Assembly (NCBI GenBank): GCA_022793315.1
Contig: JAAWCO010000035.1
Span: 1-37,154 of the forward strand
Length of the DNA stretch: 37,154 nucleotides
DNA from: Clostridiales bacterium
Lineage (GTDB): Bacteria; Bacillota; Clostridia; Oscillospirales; Acutalibacteraceae
Direction of reading: 5' to 3'
Shown piece by piece: positions 27,439-37,154 of this stretch. Below the pieces are notes generated by a model. The model made no database searches. It was not told where the DNA came from and saw only the letters and a program-made list of their open reading frames with translations. Numbering within the stretch: the first letter of the stretch is position 1; each line of letters begins with the position of its first letter. The position numbers were made by a program, and so were the translations under genes.

Positions 27439-28644
27439 ATGAAGGATGAAGAGATCACCTGTTTTGAGCAATTGGAGCTCAGCAGCGAAATTCTGAAGGC
27501 CGTATCCCGCATGGGCTTTATGGCGCCGACGCCGGTACAGGCGCAAACCATTCCGCTGATGCGTCAGGGCAGCGATATCATCGCCAAGGCTCCCACCGGC
27601 ACAGGCAAAACCTGTGCCTTTGGGATTCCGCTGCTGGAGGGGCTGCGCGACGATACCGACGATATCCAGGCGGCAGTGGTCTGCCCTACCCGTGAGCTGT
27701 GTATTCAGATCGCGGAGGAGCTGCGCCAGCTGGCGGCCTTCCTGCCCGGTGTGCGGATTGCGGCTGTATATGGCGGTCAGCCTATTGCCCGACAGCTGAC
27801 CGCGCTGAAAAAGCGTCCGCATATCGTGGTGGCGACGCCGGGACGGCTGCTGGATCATATGAGCAGGGGAACTGTCTGGCTGGGCAATTTGTATACCGCG
27901 GTGCTGGACGAGGCGGACGAGATGCTGAAGATGGGCTTCATCCGCGATGTGCGCCGGATTTTAAACGCCACTCCTGCCGATACGCAGGTGGTGATGTTCA
28001 GCGCAACGATTTCCCGCGAGGTGATGGACGTTGCCTGGGAATATCAGCACAACGCGGCGGAGGTCCAGATTGCTGCCGAGGGCGACAGCCGGCCGCGCAT
28101 CGCCCAGTTCCAGCTGATGTCCTCCGGCAGCCGCCGGACAGAGGATATGCTGCGGATCGTGGACCTGCTGGACCTGCATCGTGTGATGGTGTTCGGCAAC
28201 CGCAAAAGTACGGTCCGTCAGCTGGGGGAGCGGCTCCGCCGCCAGGGCCGGTCAGTGGATTGTCTGCACGGCGATATTCCCCAGTCTCAGCGCAATCGGG
28301 TGATGAGCGCCTTCCGGGAGGGACGCTTTGAGATTCTGGTGGCCACCGATGTGGCGGCCCGCGGCATTGATGTCGATGATGTTGAGGCGGTTTTCAACTA
28401 CGACATCCCCGATGAGAATGAATATTATCTTCATCGGATCGGCCGTACCGGCCGGGCGAAACGACACGGTATGGCCTTTACCTTCATGACGCCTGACGAC
28501 CGTTTCCGCCTCCGCGATATCCGAAAATATACCCATTCGGAATTGTGGGACATTCATTTTGATGACAGAGGCCGGTTGATTTCCGATGAGGGCGCCGACG
28601 TGGAGGAGATCGCCCGTAGGATTCAGACAGCCGGTAAAGATTGA
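27439..28644 (+). CDS. DEAD-box ATP-dependent RNA helicase
   Basis: Q motif, APTGTGKT, DEAD (VLDEADEM), SAT, HRIGRTGR. ATG 27439 with GGAGGA RBS preferred. Confidence 0.96.
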   Translation: MKDEEITCFEQLELSSEILKAVSRMGFMAPTPVQAQTIPLMRQGSDIIAKAPTGTGKTCAFGIPLLEGLRDDTDDIQAAVVCPTRELCIQIAEELRQLAAFLPGVRIAAVYGGQPIARQLTALKKRPHIVVATPGRLLDHMSRGTVWLGNLYTAVLDEADEMLKMGFIRDVRRILNATPADTQVVMFSATISREVMDVAWEYQHNAAEVQIAAEGDSRPRIAQFQLMSSGSRRTEDMLRIVDLLDLHRVMVFGNRKSTVRQLGERLRRQGRSVDCLHGDIPQSQRNRVMSAFREGRFEILVATDVAARGIDVDDVEAVFNYDIPDENEYYLHRIGRTGRAKRHGMAFTFMTPDDRFRLRDIRKYTHSELWDIHFDDRGRLISDEGADVEEIARRIQTAGKD

Positions 28645-28697
28645 CCCCTCTTTCCCCCTGACGAAGAGAAGTATCCAGACAGCTGAAGCGAAAAGAC

Positions 28698-28735
28698 AAA
28701 TGCCTGTTCCGACAGAAAGGAGCAGGTATTTTTTG
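28698..28735 (+). terminator. Terminator downstream of the helicase
   Basis: AAATGCCTGTTCC-GACAGAAA-GGAGCAGGTATTTTTT. Confidence 0.7.
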
Positions 28736-29294
28736 TGATGAGAATCGGATTCAGAGGACAGGGGAGGCAGAGATCTTTTGAAGCTGTACGGCTGCCGGGA
28801 AATCAACAGGAATAACCAGCGGGAGAAGGCAGACACTAAAGTCTGCATCAAAGATTCTTTACAGGATCCGGGAAACAGCTGGAAATTCTGAAAGGAACGG
28901 ATAAAAAATCGCTGTTTTGCGAAACTTATGATACGTCTACTTTTTATCCCTGTCGAAAAAAAGAAAAAACAACACCAAAACAAACGGGATATTATGATAA
29001 CGGGAGGTTACAGAGCTGTAACTTTTGGATGGGTGCACAAAAAAACAGGGAAAAAATTCAAAGACAAATCCGACGACCAATTATGGAAAATAAAGGGATA
29101 TAATATGGCAAAATGACAGGATTTTGTTGATAAACAGAGGGGAAATCAGAGGTTTTATCTTAAAATTCCGGAAAAGCTGTCGGTAAAGATTGAAAAAGAC
29201 AAGGGCCGGAAAGAGACTGGCAGAGGTCGGTCAATTTCCGTCTCTTTCCAGTATCATTATGCAAAATGCACAAAAACAATGCGCTGAAAGAGGT

Positions 29295-29323
29295 TTGACA
29301 GCGCACTTTCGTCTGAGTATAAT
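29295..29323 (+). promoter_or_regulatory. Perfect consensus sigma-A promoter
   Basis: TTGACA - 17 nt - TATAAT. Confidence 0.9.
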
Positions 29324-29542
29324 AGCAAGCGATATACGGAGCAGCCACCAAAACGCTGACGTTCCTGATGCGGAGAGTGAATCCACCATACATAAAATCC
29401 ATGTACAGGCCTCTGACCCGTCGGCTTTGGATGAAAGCCAGAGGACGAGCGCCGGATTTTATCTCCGCTTGACATAGAGGGAGTTCATCCTGTTCCACAA
29501 AACTTCAAGGGATGTCTCCGCCATGAAGAAAGGAAGCATTTG

Positions 29543-30598
29543 ATGGATACCGTTACTCAAATGGTCACAACAATGGGCCGCCTTGTTCGCAGCCGGTTGT
29601 TTGGCGTGACCGCTCTGGCTGTGGTCAGTGCGGCGATGGTTACCTATGTTTCATGTAACATGCACGCCGTCACTGTCATTGATGGAGAAGAAAGCTGTGT
29701 GGTTCTGACCCTGAATCACGACGCGGATGCGATTTTACAGGAAGCCCGCATTGCCGTGGGCGCGGATGATGAAATCATCAGCGAGCTGGATTTCAGAAGC
29801 GGGGAGATCGAGATCAACCGCGCTTTTGACGTACAGGTGACGGCGGACGGCTGTACTACCGTGGTGCGTATGACCGGCGGAACCGTCGCCGACGCGCTTC
29901 AAAAGGTGGGCGTTTCAATCGGTGAGAACGACGTGACGAGCGTTCACACAGCGGAAACAGTGAGTGAGGGACTGAATATCTGTATCAACCGCGTGGCCTA
30001 TGGGGAGACGGTGGTCAACGAAGCCATTCCCTATGAGAGCAGCGTGGAATACACCAATGAGCTGGACAAGGGCAAAACCGAAGTCAAGCAGGCGGGACGC
30101 GAAGGGGTGCGCACCTATACCTATCGTGACACGATGGTGGACGGAGAAAAGACGGGCACCGAGCTTGTCAGCGAGGAGGTCACTCTTCAACCGGTATCGG
30201 AGATCAAGCTGGTAGGAACGCGGACAGCCAAGGCGGTATCGTCGGTTCAGCAGGATGGCGTGGTGCTGGACGCTAACGGGGTTCCCGCGAATTATAAAGC
30301 GGTGTATACTGGCCGGGCGACGGCCTACACCAACGATAGAGGGCTGGCTGGTCATTATACCGCCAGCGGCCGGCGCGCCGAGGTGGGCGTGGTGGCAGTC
30401 AATCCCAACATCATTCCCTATGGGACCCGGCTGTATATCGCCTCTCCTGACGGGAAATACGTGTACGGCTATGCGGTTGCCGGGGATACCGGCGGGGCGC
30501 TGATGTCAGGACACGCGGTGGTGGACCTTTTTATGGCCACCTATGAGGAATGCGTCCGGTTTGGTGCACGCACCATGAACGTGTATGTGCTGAATTGA
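29543..30598 (+). CDS. Cell-wall protein with DUF348/G5 and C-terminal 3D (double-psi beta-barrel) domain, YabE/Rpf-like
   Basis: N-terminal TM; G5-like ETVVNEAIPYESSVEYTNELDKGKTEVKQAGREGVRTYTYRDTMVDGEKTGTELVSEEV; 3D domain with YTGRATAYTNDRG...VAVNPNIIPYGTRLYI...AGDTGGAL. Confidence 0.92.
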   Translation: MDTVTQMVTTMGRLVRSRLFGVTALAVVSAAMVTYVSCNMHAVTVIDGEESCVVLTLNHDADAILQEARIAVGADDEIISELDFRSGEIEINRAFDVQVTADGCTTVVRMTGGTVADALQKVGVSIGENDVTSVHTAETVSEGLNICINRVAYGETVVNEAIPYESSVEYTNELDKGKTEVKQAGREGVRTYTYRDTMVDGEKTGTELVSEEVTLQPVSEIKLVGTRTAKAVSSVQQDGVVLDANGVPANYKAVYTGRATAYTNDRGLAGHYTASGRRAEVGVVAVNPNIIPYGTRLYIASPDGKYVYGYAVAGDTGGALMSGHAVVDLFMATYEECVRFGARTMNVYVLN

Positions 30599-30612
30599 CA
30601 GATGGAATGAGG

Positions 30613-30649
30613 AAAAGCGCTGTCCAGCTTGTCTGGACAGCGCTTTTTT
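30613..30649 (+). terminator. Strong intrinsic terminator after the G5/3D gene
   Basis: AAAAGCGCTGTCCAG-CTTGT-CTGGACAGCGCTTTTTT. Confidence 0.93.
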
Positions 30650-31060
30650 GCTGCTGATGGCCGTTTCCTGGACCGTGATTTGAAGCGCAGGCCGACAGTG
30701 ACCATTTTCCTGTACCGTATACCGTGATGGCAGCGGCTTTCATGTGGATTCTGATTTGACCCTGCAAATGGATTTTCGGCTGACAAAATCGGGAACGTCA
30801 GCCGCCAGCGCTTTAGACGCACATGTCATGTGAGAAATCATCTTTTATTGGGCGGCTGCCCGGCCGTGCCCGCAGATCATGTCAAGCGCTTTTCCTCTAG
30901 CGGCCGGTAACATCAGCGCACAAGGGAACAGGGGCTGTTTTGCCAATTCCGGTGGTCATGGTTTCTGCCGCCAGTGCCCTATCAAGAAAAATTTGCGGTT
31001 TGTTTACATACAGCGCGGCGAAAAACGGTAAGATACGGGTATACTATCGGCTGAAGGGAA

Positions 31061-31756
<696 letters not shown>

Positions 31757-31840
31757 GGCCTTGGGAGGCAGGAGAGGGGATGCTTGCTCCTTCCTTTCAT
31801 CATCATTCGCCGTTCTACAGGGCCCCGCTCATCAGGAAAC

Positions 31841-31882
31841 AAAAGGCCGCCCTGTCTCCGAAAGAATCGGAGACAGGGCGGC
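31841..31882 (-). terminator. Terminator of the PEPCK gene, possibly shared with the convergent ABC gene
   Basis: GCCGCCCTGTCTCCGA-AAGAA-TCGGAGACAGGGCGGC, a 16-bp perfect stem; minus-strand tail CTTTTGTTT. Confidence 0.88.
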
Positions 31883-31910
31883 TTGCGCTGTGTATCAGGA
31901 AGAAGACCGC

Positions 31911-33671
31911 TTATTTCAGGCGGGACTTCAGGCTCTCGAGCTGATTTTTCAGTTCCTTCGGCAACCGATCACCGAACTTCTGATAGAATTCTTCGATGCC
32001 TTCCGCCTCGGAGGCCCACAGAGCCTTGTCAACCTCCAGAATGGATTTCAGCGTGTCGCGGGAGATATCCAGATCCTCCAGATTGATGTCCTCTGCCTTC
32101 GGTACAAAGCCGATGGGGGTCTCTACTGCATCGGCCTTGCCTTCGCAGCGGGCGATGATCCACTCCAGCACACGGAGGTTATCGCCAAAGCCCGGCCAGA
32201 TGAAGTGCCCCTCGTCGTCCAGACGGAACCAGTTGACATTGAAGATTTTGGGGGCCTTGTCTCCGAGCTTCTTGCCCATTTCCAGCCAGTGGGCCCAGTA
32301 ATCGCCCATGTGGTAGCCGCAGAAGGGAAGCATGGCCATGGGGTCGCGGCGGACAACGCCAACGGCGCCGGTAGCGGCGGCGGTGGTTTCAGACGCCATG
32401 ATGGAGCCGACAAACACGCCGTTTTCCCAGTCGCGGGACTGATAGACCAGCGGAGCGGTCTTGGCGCGGCGGCCGCCGAAGACAATGGCCGAGATCGGCA
32501 CGCCCTTGCCCGAATCAAATTCGGAGGAAATGCAGGGGCAGTTTTTCGCCGGTGCGGTGAAACGGGAGTTAGGATGAGCCCCCTTGGTTTCCGGATCGGC
32601 GTTCCAGACCTCGCCCTTCCAGTTGAGGGAGTTTGTCGGCGGGTTCTTGTCCAGACCCTCCCACCATACCGTATTTTCATCCAGATTATGCACCACGTTG
32701 GTGAAGATGGTGCCCTTCTGGGTGGAAATCAAGGCGTTGGGATTGGACTTCATGTTGGTGCCGGGGGCCACGCCGAAGAAGCCGTTTTCCGGGTTGACGG
32801 CCCACAGGCGGCCATCCTCACCGATACGCATCCAGGCGATATCGTCGCCCACGCACCATACCTTATAGCCCTTCTTGCGATAGAGCTCCGGCGGAATGAG
32901 CATGGCCAGATTGGTTTTGCCGCAGGCAGACGGGAAGGCGGCGGCGATGTATTTGATTTCACCCTGCGGGTTTTCCAGACCGAGAATCAGCATATGCTCA
33001 GCCATCCAGCCCTCCTGGCGGCCCAGGTTGGAGGCGATGCGCAGCGCGAAGCATTTTTTGCCCAGCAGCACATTCCCGCCGTAGCCGGAATTGACCGAGA
33101 TGATGGTGTTATCCTGCGGGAAGTGGCAGATGTACCGTTTTTCCTCATCAATATCGCATTTGCAGTGCAGTCCGCGCACCCAGTCGTCGCTGTCGCCCAG
33201 AGCGTCCAGTACATTCTGGCCCACACGGGTCATGATCGCCATGTTCAGCACCACATAGATGGAATCGGTCAGCTCAATACCGTATTTGGCAAAGGGGGAA
33301 CCGACCGGACCCATGGAATAGGGGATAACATACATGGTGCGTCCCTTATAGCTGCCGCGGGCGATATCATCCAGAAGTTTATAGGCCTCGGCGGGCGCCA
33401 TCCAGTGGTTGGTAGGGCCGGCATCCTCTTCCTTCTCCGAGCAGATGAAGGTACGGTGCTCGACACGCGCTACATCATTAACAGCGGTGCGGTGCAGGTA
33501 ACAGCCCGGCAGCTTTTCCTGATTCAGTTTGATGATTTCGCCGGTGGAGCAGGCCTCCGCGCGCAGAGCCTCCAGCTGTTCCTCGGAACCGTCAATCCAG
33601 ACCACCTTGTCCGGATTGACCAGCGCCTTTTTCTCCTCGATCCAACCGAGGACAGATTTGTTGTTGGTCAT
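31911..33671 (-). CDS. pckG: Phosphoenolpyruvate carboxykinase (GTP)
   Basis: 586 aa; AAAFPSACGKTNLAMLIPP, VGDDIAWMRIGEDGRLWAVNPENGFFGVAPGTN. Confidence 0.96.
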   Translation of the reverse strand: MTNNKSVLGWIEEKKALVNPDKVVWIDGSEEQLEALRAEACSTGEIIKLNQEKLPGCYLHRTAVNDVARVEHRTFICSEKEEDAGPTNHWMAPAEAYKLLDDIARGSYKGRTMYVIPYSMGPVGSPFAKYGIELTDSIYVVLNMAIMTRVGQNVLDALGDSDDWVRGLHCKCDIDEEKRYICHFPQDNTIISVNSGYGGNVLLGKKCFALRIASNLGRQEGWMAEHMLILGLENPQGEIKYIAAAFPSACGKTNLAMLIPPELYRKKGYKVWCVGDDIAWMRIGEDGRLWAVNPENGFFGVAPGTNMKSNPNALISTQKGTIFTNVVHNLDENTVWWEGLDKNPPTNSLNWKGEVWNADPETKGAHPNSRFTAPAKNCPCISSEFDSGKGVPISAIVFGGRRAKTAPLVYQSRDWENGVFVGSIMASETTAAATGAVGVVRRDPMAMLPFCGYHMGDYWAHWLEMGKKLGDKAPKIFNVNWFRLDDEGHFIWPGFGDNLRVLEWIIARCEGKADAVETPIGFVPKAEDINLEDLDISRDTLKSILEVDKALWASEAEGIEEFYQKFGDRLPKELKNQLESLKSRLK

Positions 33672-34040
33672 GTCAAGAACTCCTTTCGGTTATCTCTCAG
33701 TCCCTTGGTGTCTTTCCCCATTATAATCCATCCTTACCGTGGAACGCAAGAGGGAATCATGAATAAATTGATAATTTTTTAACAGCTGATTGGGCGGTGT
33801 ATTATTTTTTAGAGCCCTGTATACAGAGAGGGCGGAAATAAGGCCTTGCCAGCAGGGATTTTCGACACAGCGGCTCTTTACAGAATCGGCAAAAACCGCT
33901 ACCATAGAGAGCAGGTTTATCCGGCAGGGACGCCATGCCGGTATGGGAATGGACAGTGCTCGGGGAAGCCTGCTGTCTTTCGGCAATAAAGGCCGGCAGA
34001 AATCTCTGATGTCCAACTATGGGAAAAAGGAGGCGGCGAC

Positions 34041-34895
34041 ATGCCTTGTCTTTCTTTTCGGTCGGGGAAGCTGGAGCTGACCGGCCGCACGGCTGTGATG
34101 GGGATTCTGAATGCAACGCCGGACAGCTTTTCGGACGGGGGGAAATACCAGGAGCCGGAGCAGGCGGCCATCCGCGCCCGCCAGATGGAGGAAGAAGGGG
34201 CCGATCTGATTGATATCGGTGCACAGTCCACTCGGCCGGGACATGTCCCGATAAGTGCAGAAGAGGAATGGGGGCGGCTGGAGCCTGTTCTGCGGTCGGT
34301 GCGGCGGGCAGTGGCTGTGCCGCTTTCCATTGATACCTACTATCATTCTGTGGCGCGTGCCGCTCTGGCATGCGGGGCGGATATTCTCAACGACGTTTCG
34401 GGCGGTGAAACGAACGGTCTGCCGGAGCTCGCAGCAGAGACCGGCGCGGCCCTGATCCTGATGCATGCCGGAAAGGGCGCAGACGATGACGGGGAAGGCC
34501 AGGATGCGGTGGAGACAGTACGGGCGTATTTTGAGCGGGTACTTCGATTGGCGGAACGGGTTGGACTCCCCCGCGAGAGGCTGTGCCTTGATCCGGGAAT
34601 CGGCTTTGGCAAGGGGAGAAGAGGGGACCTGAGACTGGCAGCCTGCCTCCCCGAACTTCTGCGGGGTCTGCCGGAGACGGCTGTCCTGTTCGGTGCCTCC
34701 CGCAAGCGGGTGACGGCGTTTTTCAGTGTGGCAGAGGGGGAGACACCCCCCGCCTTTGATCAGCGGCTGGGGGGAACCATTGCCATCCATACGGCCGCGC
34801 AGCTGGGAGGAGCTCATATTCTGCGTGTACACGATGTCGCGCCCGCCGTACAGGCGGCCCGCCTGATTGATGCGCTGCGAAGGGAGGCGGAATAA
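34041..34895 (+). CDS. folP: Dihydropteroate synthase
   Basis: MGILNATPDSFSDGG, DIGAQSTRPG, LDPGIGFGKG, GASRKR. Confidence 0.96.
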   Translation: MPCLSFRSGKLELTGRTAVMGILNATPDSFSDGGKYQEPEQAAIRARQMEEEGADLIDIGAQSTRPGHVPISAEEEWGRLEPVLRSVRRAVAVPLSIDTYYHSVARAALACGADILNDVSGGETNGLPELAAETGAALILMHAGKGADDDGEGQDAVETVRAYFERVLRLAERVGLPRERLCLDPGIGFGKGRRGDLRLAACLPELLRGLPETAVLFGASRKRVTAFFSVAEGETPPAFDQRLGGTIAIHTAAQLGGAHILRVHDVAPAVQAARLIDALRREAE

Positions 34896-34899
34896 GTCC

Positions 34900-35565
34900 G
34901 TGCAGGAAAAACAGCTTCTGCTTTTCGATCTGGACGGCACCCTGACCGATCCGGCGGAGGGGATTACCCGCTCCGTACAATATGCGCTGCGCTCCTTTGG
35001 TATCGAGGTTGAGGATTTGACCACGCTGTATCCTTTTATTGGACCGCCGCTGCAGGATTCCTTCCAGCGTTTTTTGGGATTTTCGGAGGAAAAAGCCCGG
35101 CTGGCGGTGACCAGGTATCGGGAATATTTTGCCGCAGAGGGGATTTTTGAAAATCGGGTGTATCCCGGCATCCCGGCTCTTCTGGCCGGACTGAAGGACA
35201 GGGGGAAGGAGCTGGTGCTGGCGACCTCCAAACCGACGGTGTTTGCTGAACGGATTTTGGAGCATTTCCAGCTTTCTTCTTATTTTACCTATATAAGTGG
35301 CAGCTTTCTGGACGGCCGCCGTTCCGACAAACGGGAGGTGGTGCTCCATGCGCTGGAGCATGGCCATGTACAGGAGCGGTCCCGCGCGGTGATGGTGGGG
35401 GATCGGGAATACGATGTTTTCGGTGCTGCTGGTGCGGGTGTTGACTGTATCGGTGTTGCCTATGGCTACGGCAGCCGGGCCGAGCTGGAGGAGGCTGGCG
35501 CCACCGTTGTCTCGGACACGGTGGAAGAGCTGAGGGCTTTGCTGATAGGGGAGGCTGCGGAATGA
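34900..35565 (+). CDS. HAD-superfamily hydrolase (phosphoglycolate phosphatase-like)
   Basis: LLFDLDGTLTDPAEGI, ATSKPT, MVGDREYDVFGAAGAGVDCIGVAYGYG. GTG start at 34900. Confidence 0.92.
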   Translation: MQEKQLLLFDLDGTLTDPAEGITRSVQYALRSFGIEVEDLTTLYPFIGPPLQDSFQRFLGFSEEKARLAVTRYREYFAAEGIFENRVYPGIPALLAGLKDRGKELVLATSKPTVFAERILEHFQLSSYFTYISGSFLDGRRSDKREVVLHALEHGHVQERSRAVMVGDREYDVFGAAGAGVDCIGVAYGYGSRAELEEAGATVVSDTVEELRALLIGEAAE

Positions 35566-36050
35566 AGAGAAGAAAAACGCCGCTCTGGAAAAGGGAGCTG
35601 TTGCTTTTTGGGATGGCCTTTTTGCTTCTGGCGGCCTGTTCGGCGCCGGTGCTGTGGCGGTACGGGACGGACCCGTCCCGTATCCCGCTTCTGAGCGGGT
35701 CCATTGACGGCTTACGCCGGGCCAGCGGGTCCGGCGGGTGGAAGGCGGTGCTTTCCCTGCCGATCTGGCTGCTGTCGGGGACGGGATTGCTGGCGGCGAA
35801 AACGGTGCTTCAGCGCCGTTTTCCTGAAAGAAGGGCGATTTTGGATTTGATATCTTACGGCATGATCGCGGCCGCCATGCCGGTTTTTCTGTATTTCTTC
35901 AGTGCGTCGTTTGAGCTAAAGCTGAGCGGCGTCCTCTGGTGTCTGCTGACGGGAATCTTTTTTCTGCTGACCTTTGGCGTCTGGTGTGCGGAACAGGCGC
36001 TGTGCTATATTCATAACCGGATGAAAAAGGAGAAAAGACACAATGGATAG
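35562..36050 (+). CDS. Small integral membrane protein of unknown function within the folate operon
   Basis: 162 aa with four predicted hydrophobic segments; overlaps both neighbours by a few nt. Confidence 0.8.
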   Translation: MKRRKTPLWKRELLLFGMAFLLLAACSAPVLWRYGTDPSRIPLLSGSIDGLRRASGSGGWKAVLSLPIWLLSGTGLLAAKTVLQRRFPERRAILDLISYGMIAAAMPVFLYFFSASFELKLSGVLWCLLTGIFFLLTFGVWCAEQALCYIHNRMKKEKRHNG

Positions 36051-36408
36051 TATCCAGATTCGGGGCCTTCGGGTCTATGCCTATCATGGGGTGAACCCGG
36101 AAGAAAAGGAAAAGGGACAGCCGTTTGTCCTGGATATCACGCTGCGGACCGATTTATCCCGGGCGGGAGCCAGTGATTCCCTGTCCGATACGCTGAATTA
36201 TGCCCGGGTGACCAAACGGGCGGTGCAGGTGATGCGGCAGGAAAGGGTGAACCTGATTGAGCGGGCGGCTACGCTGGTGGCCGAGGCGATTTTAAAGGAT
36301 TTTCCCGCGCAGGAGGTCACGGTGCTGCTCAGAAAGCCACGCGCGCCGATTGCCGCCGATTTTGAAGATGTCGCGGTGGAGATCACCCGGCGGAGGGAGA
36401 CGGCGTGA
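36043..36408 (+). CDS. folB: Dihydroneopterin aldolase
   Basis: MDSIQIRGLRVYAYHGVNPEEKEKGQPFVLDITL. Confidence 0.96.
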   Translation: MDSIQIRGLRVYAYHGVNPEEKEKGQPFVLDITLRTDLSRAGASDSLSDTLNYARVTKRAVQVMRQERVNLIERAATLVAEAILKDFPAQEVTVLLRKPRAPIAADFEDVAVEITRRRETA

Positions 36409-36923
36409 ACCGGGCGGTGGTAGCGCTGGGGGCGAATCTGGGGGACCGCCTTCAGAGCCTGAGAGAGGCTGTGGCAGCGCTGGACGCTTTGCCGGACACC
36501 AGGGTGGAGGCCTGCTCCCGTCTATATGAAACCGATCCGGTGGGTTATATGGATCAGCCGGATTTTCTCAATGCAGCGGCGCTTCTGCGCACCCGGCTTT
36601 CTCCTGAAGCTCTGCTGGGGGCCCTGCTGGGGGTGGAGGCGGCATTGGGCCGGCGCCGGAGCTTTGCCAATGCGCCCCGGACGATTGATCTGGATCTTCT
36701 TCTGATGGAGACGCCGGAGGAAGGGGGAATCCACCGCTCCTCCTGTGAGCTGACTCTTCCGCATCCTCGTATGTGGGAACGCGCTTTTGTCCTTCTGCCG
36801 CTGAGTGATTTGTTTCCTGATGGAAGGGCGTGCGGGATGCTCTTTGAGGAGAAACGGGCCGCTGTTTCGGCAGAAGGAGTCCGGTATTTTGCCGGTCCAG
36901 AGGCTTTTTTCAAAAAAGATTGA
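36405..36923 (+). CDS. folK: 2-amino-4-hydroxy-6-hydroxymethyldihydropteridine diphosphokinase
   Basis: VVALGANLGDRLQSLREAVAAL, ETDPVGYMDQPDFLNAA, RTIDLDLLL, PHPRMWERAFVLLPL. Confidence 0.97.
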   Translation: MNRAVVALGANLGDRLQSLREAVAALDALPDTRVEACSRLYETDPVGYMDQPDFLNAAALLRTRLSPEALLGALLGVEAALGRRRSFANAPRTIDLDLLLMETPEEGGIHRSSCELTLPHPRMWERAFVLLPLSDLFPDGRACGMLFEEKRAAVSAEGVRYFAGPEAFFKKD

Positions 36924-36942
36924 AAAACGGGAGAAATAGTAC

Positions 36943-36972
36943 TTGACAAGTGGAGGGGGAGTCTGGTATGAT
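36943..36972 (+). promoter_or_regulatory. Strong promoter, probably of an rRNA operon starting just beyond the window
   Basis: TTGACA - 18 nt - TATGAT, followed by a leader containing GACCTTGAAAATTAAACAACG, typical of the segment preceding Firmicute 16S genes. Confidence 0.7.
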
Positions 36973-37154
36973 AGCAAAGCACTCGAGAGGGGCGTAAGCG
37001 CTGGAGAGTGAAGTCTGAGAGGAGCTCAGGCGAAGGGACCTTGAAAATTAAACAACGACTGAGAGAGAAGCGGAAGTTCTGGAAGCGAGGAGCGGAAGGG
37101 ATGGAAGCGACTTGAAAAGGAACCCGTGAAAAAAGACGTCCGGGAAAGACCGGA

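Noticed and set aside
28928-29116. 62-aa ORF MIRLLFIPVEKKKKQ...
   Set aside because: No RBS and Lys-rich composition from the AT-rich intergenic sequence; not a credible gene.
30820-30832. Palindrome CACATG-T-CATGTG
   Set aside because: Too short and isolated to call a regulatory site without genome-wide context.

Overview
The window looks like chromosomal DNA of a GC-rich anaerobic Firmicute (Clostridia/Oscillospiraceae-like). This is inferred from gene content and order; no database search was run. Most of it is housekeeping sequence: yebC; an SRP RNA-dnaX-ybaB-recR-smpB block; a LysM/GH18 glycosidase; an SSS symporter; an indolepyruvate oxidoreductase (iorAB) plus two-paaK aromatic-acid cluster; an HSP90-family/TPR-like pair; a DEAD-box helicase; a G5/3D cell-wall protein; an orphan ABC ATPase; GTP-type PEPCK; a folate operon (folP-HAD-membrane protein-folB-folK); and, at the right edge, what looks like an rRNA-operon promoter and leader. 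The most interesting region is 344-9027 on the minus strand, which appears to be a complete ribosomally synthesised, modified peptide (RiPP) cassette. It contains a radical SAM/SPASM maturase, an acyl-carrier-like protein, a 34-aa Cys-containing precursor missing from the ORF track (GTG start, 7158-7262, MKKTLKKVKKSGYTYIRLYGDNECDKGKCAFICI), a perfect 17-bp hairpin, two fused ABC exporters, an S8 protease fused to a P-loop domain, and an uncharacterised 335-aa protein. It resembles the bioinformatically predicted Clo7bot/CcpM-type peptide maturation cassettes, but the precursor looks divergent. Other observations include a 4 x 90-bp mosaic tandem repeat immediately downstream of that operon, a MITE-like 191-bp element with 19-bp perfect inverted ends, and a helicase leader with mutually exclusive terminator and antiterminator pairings.
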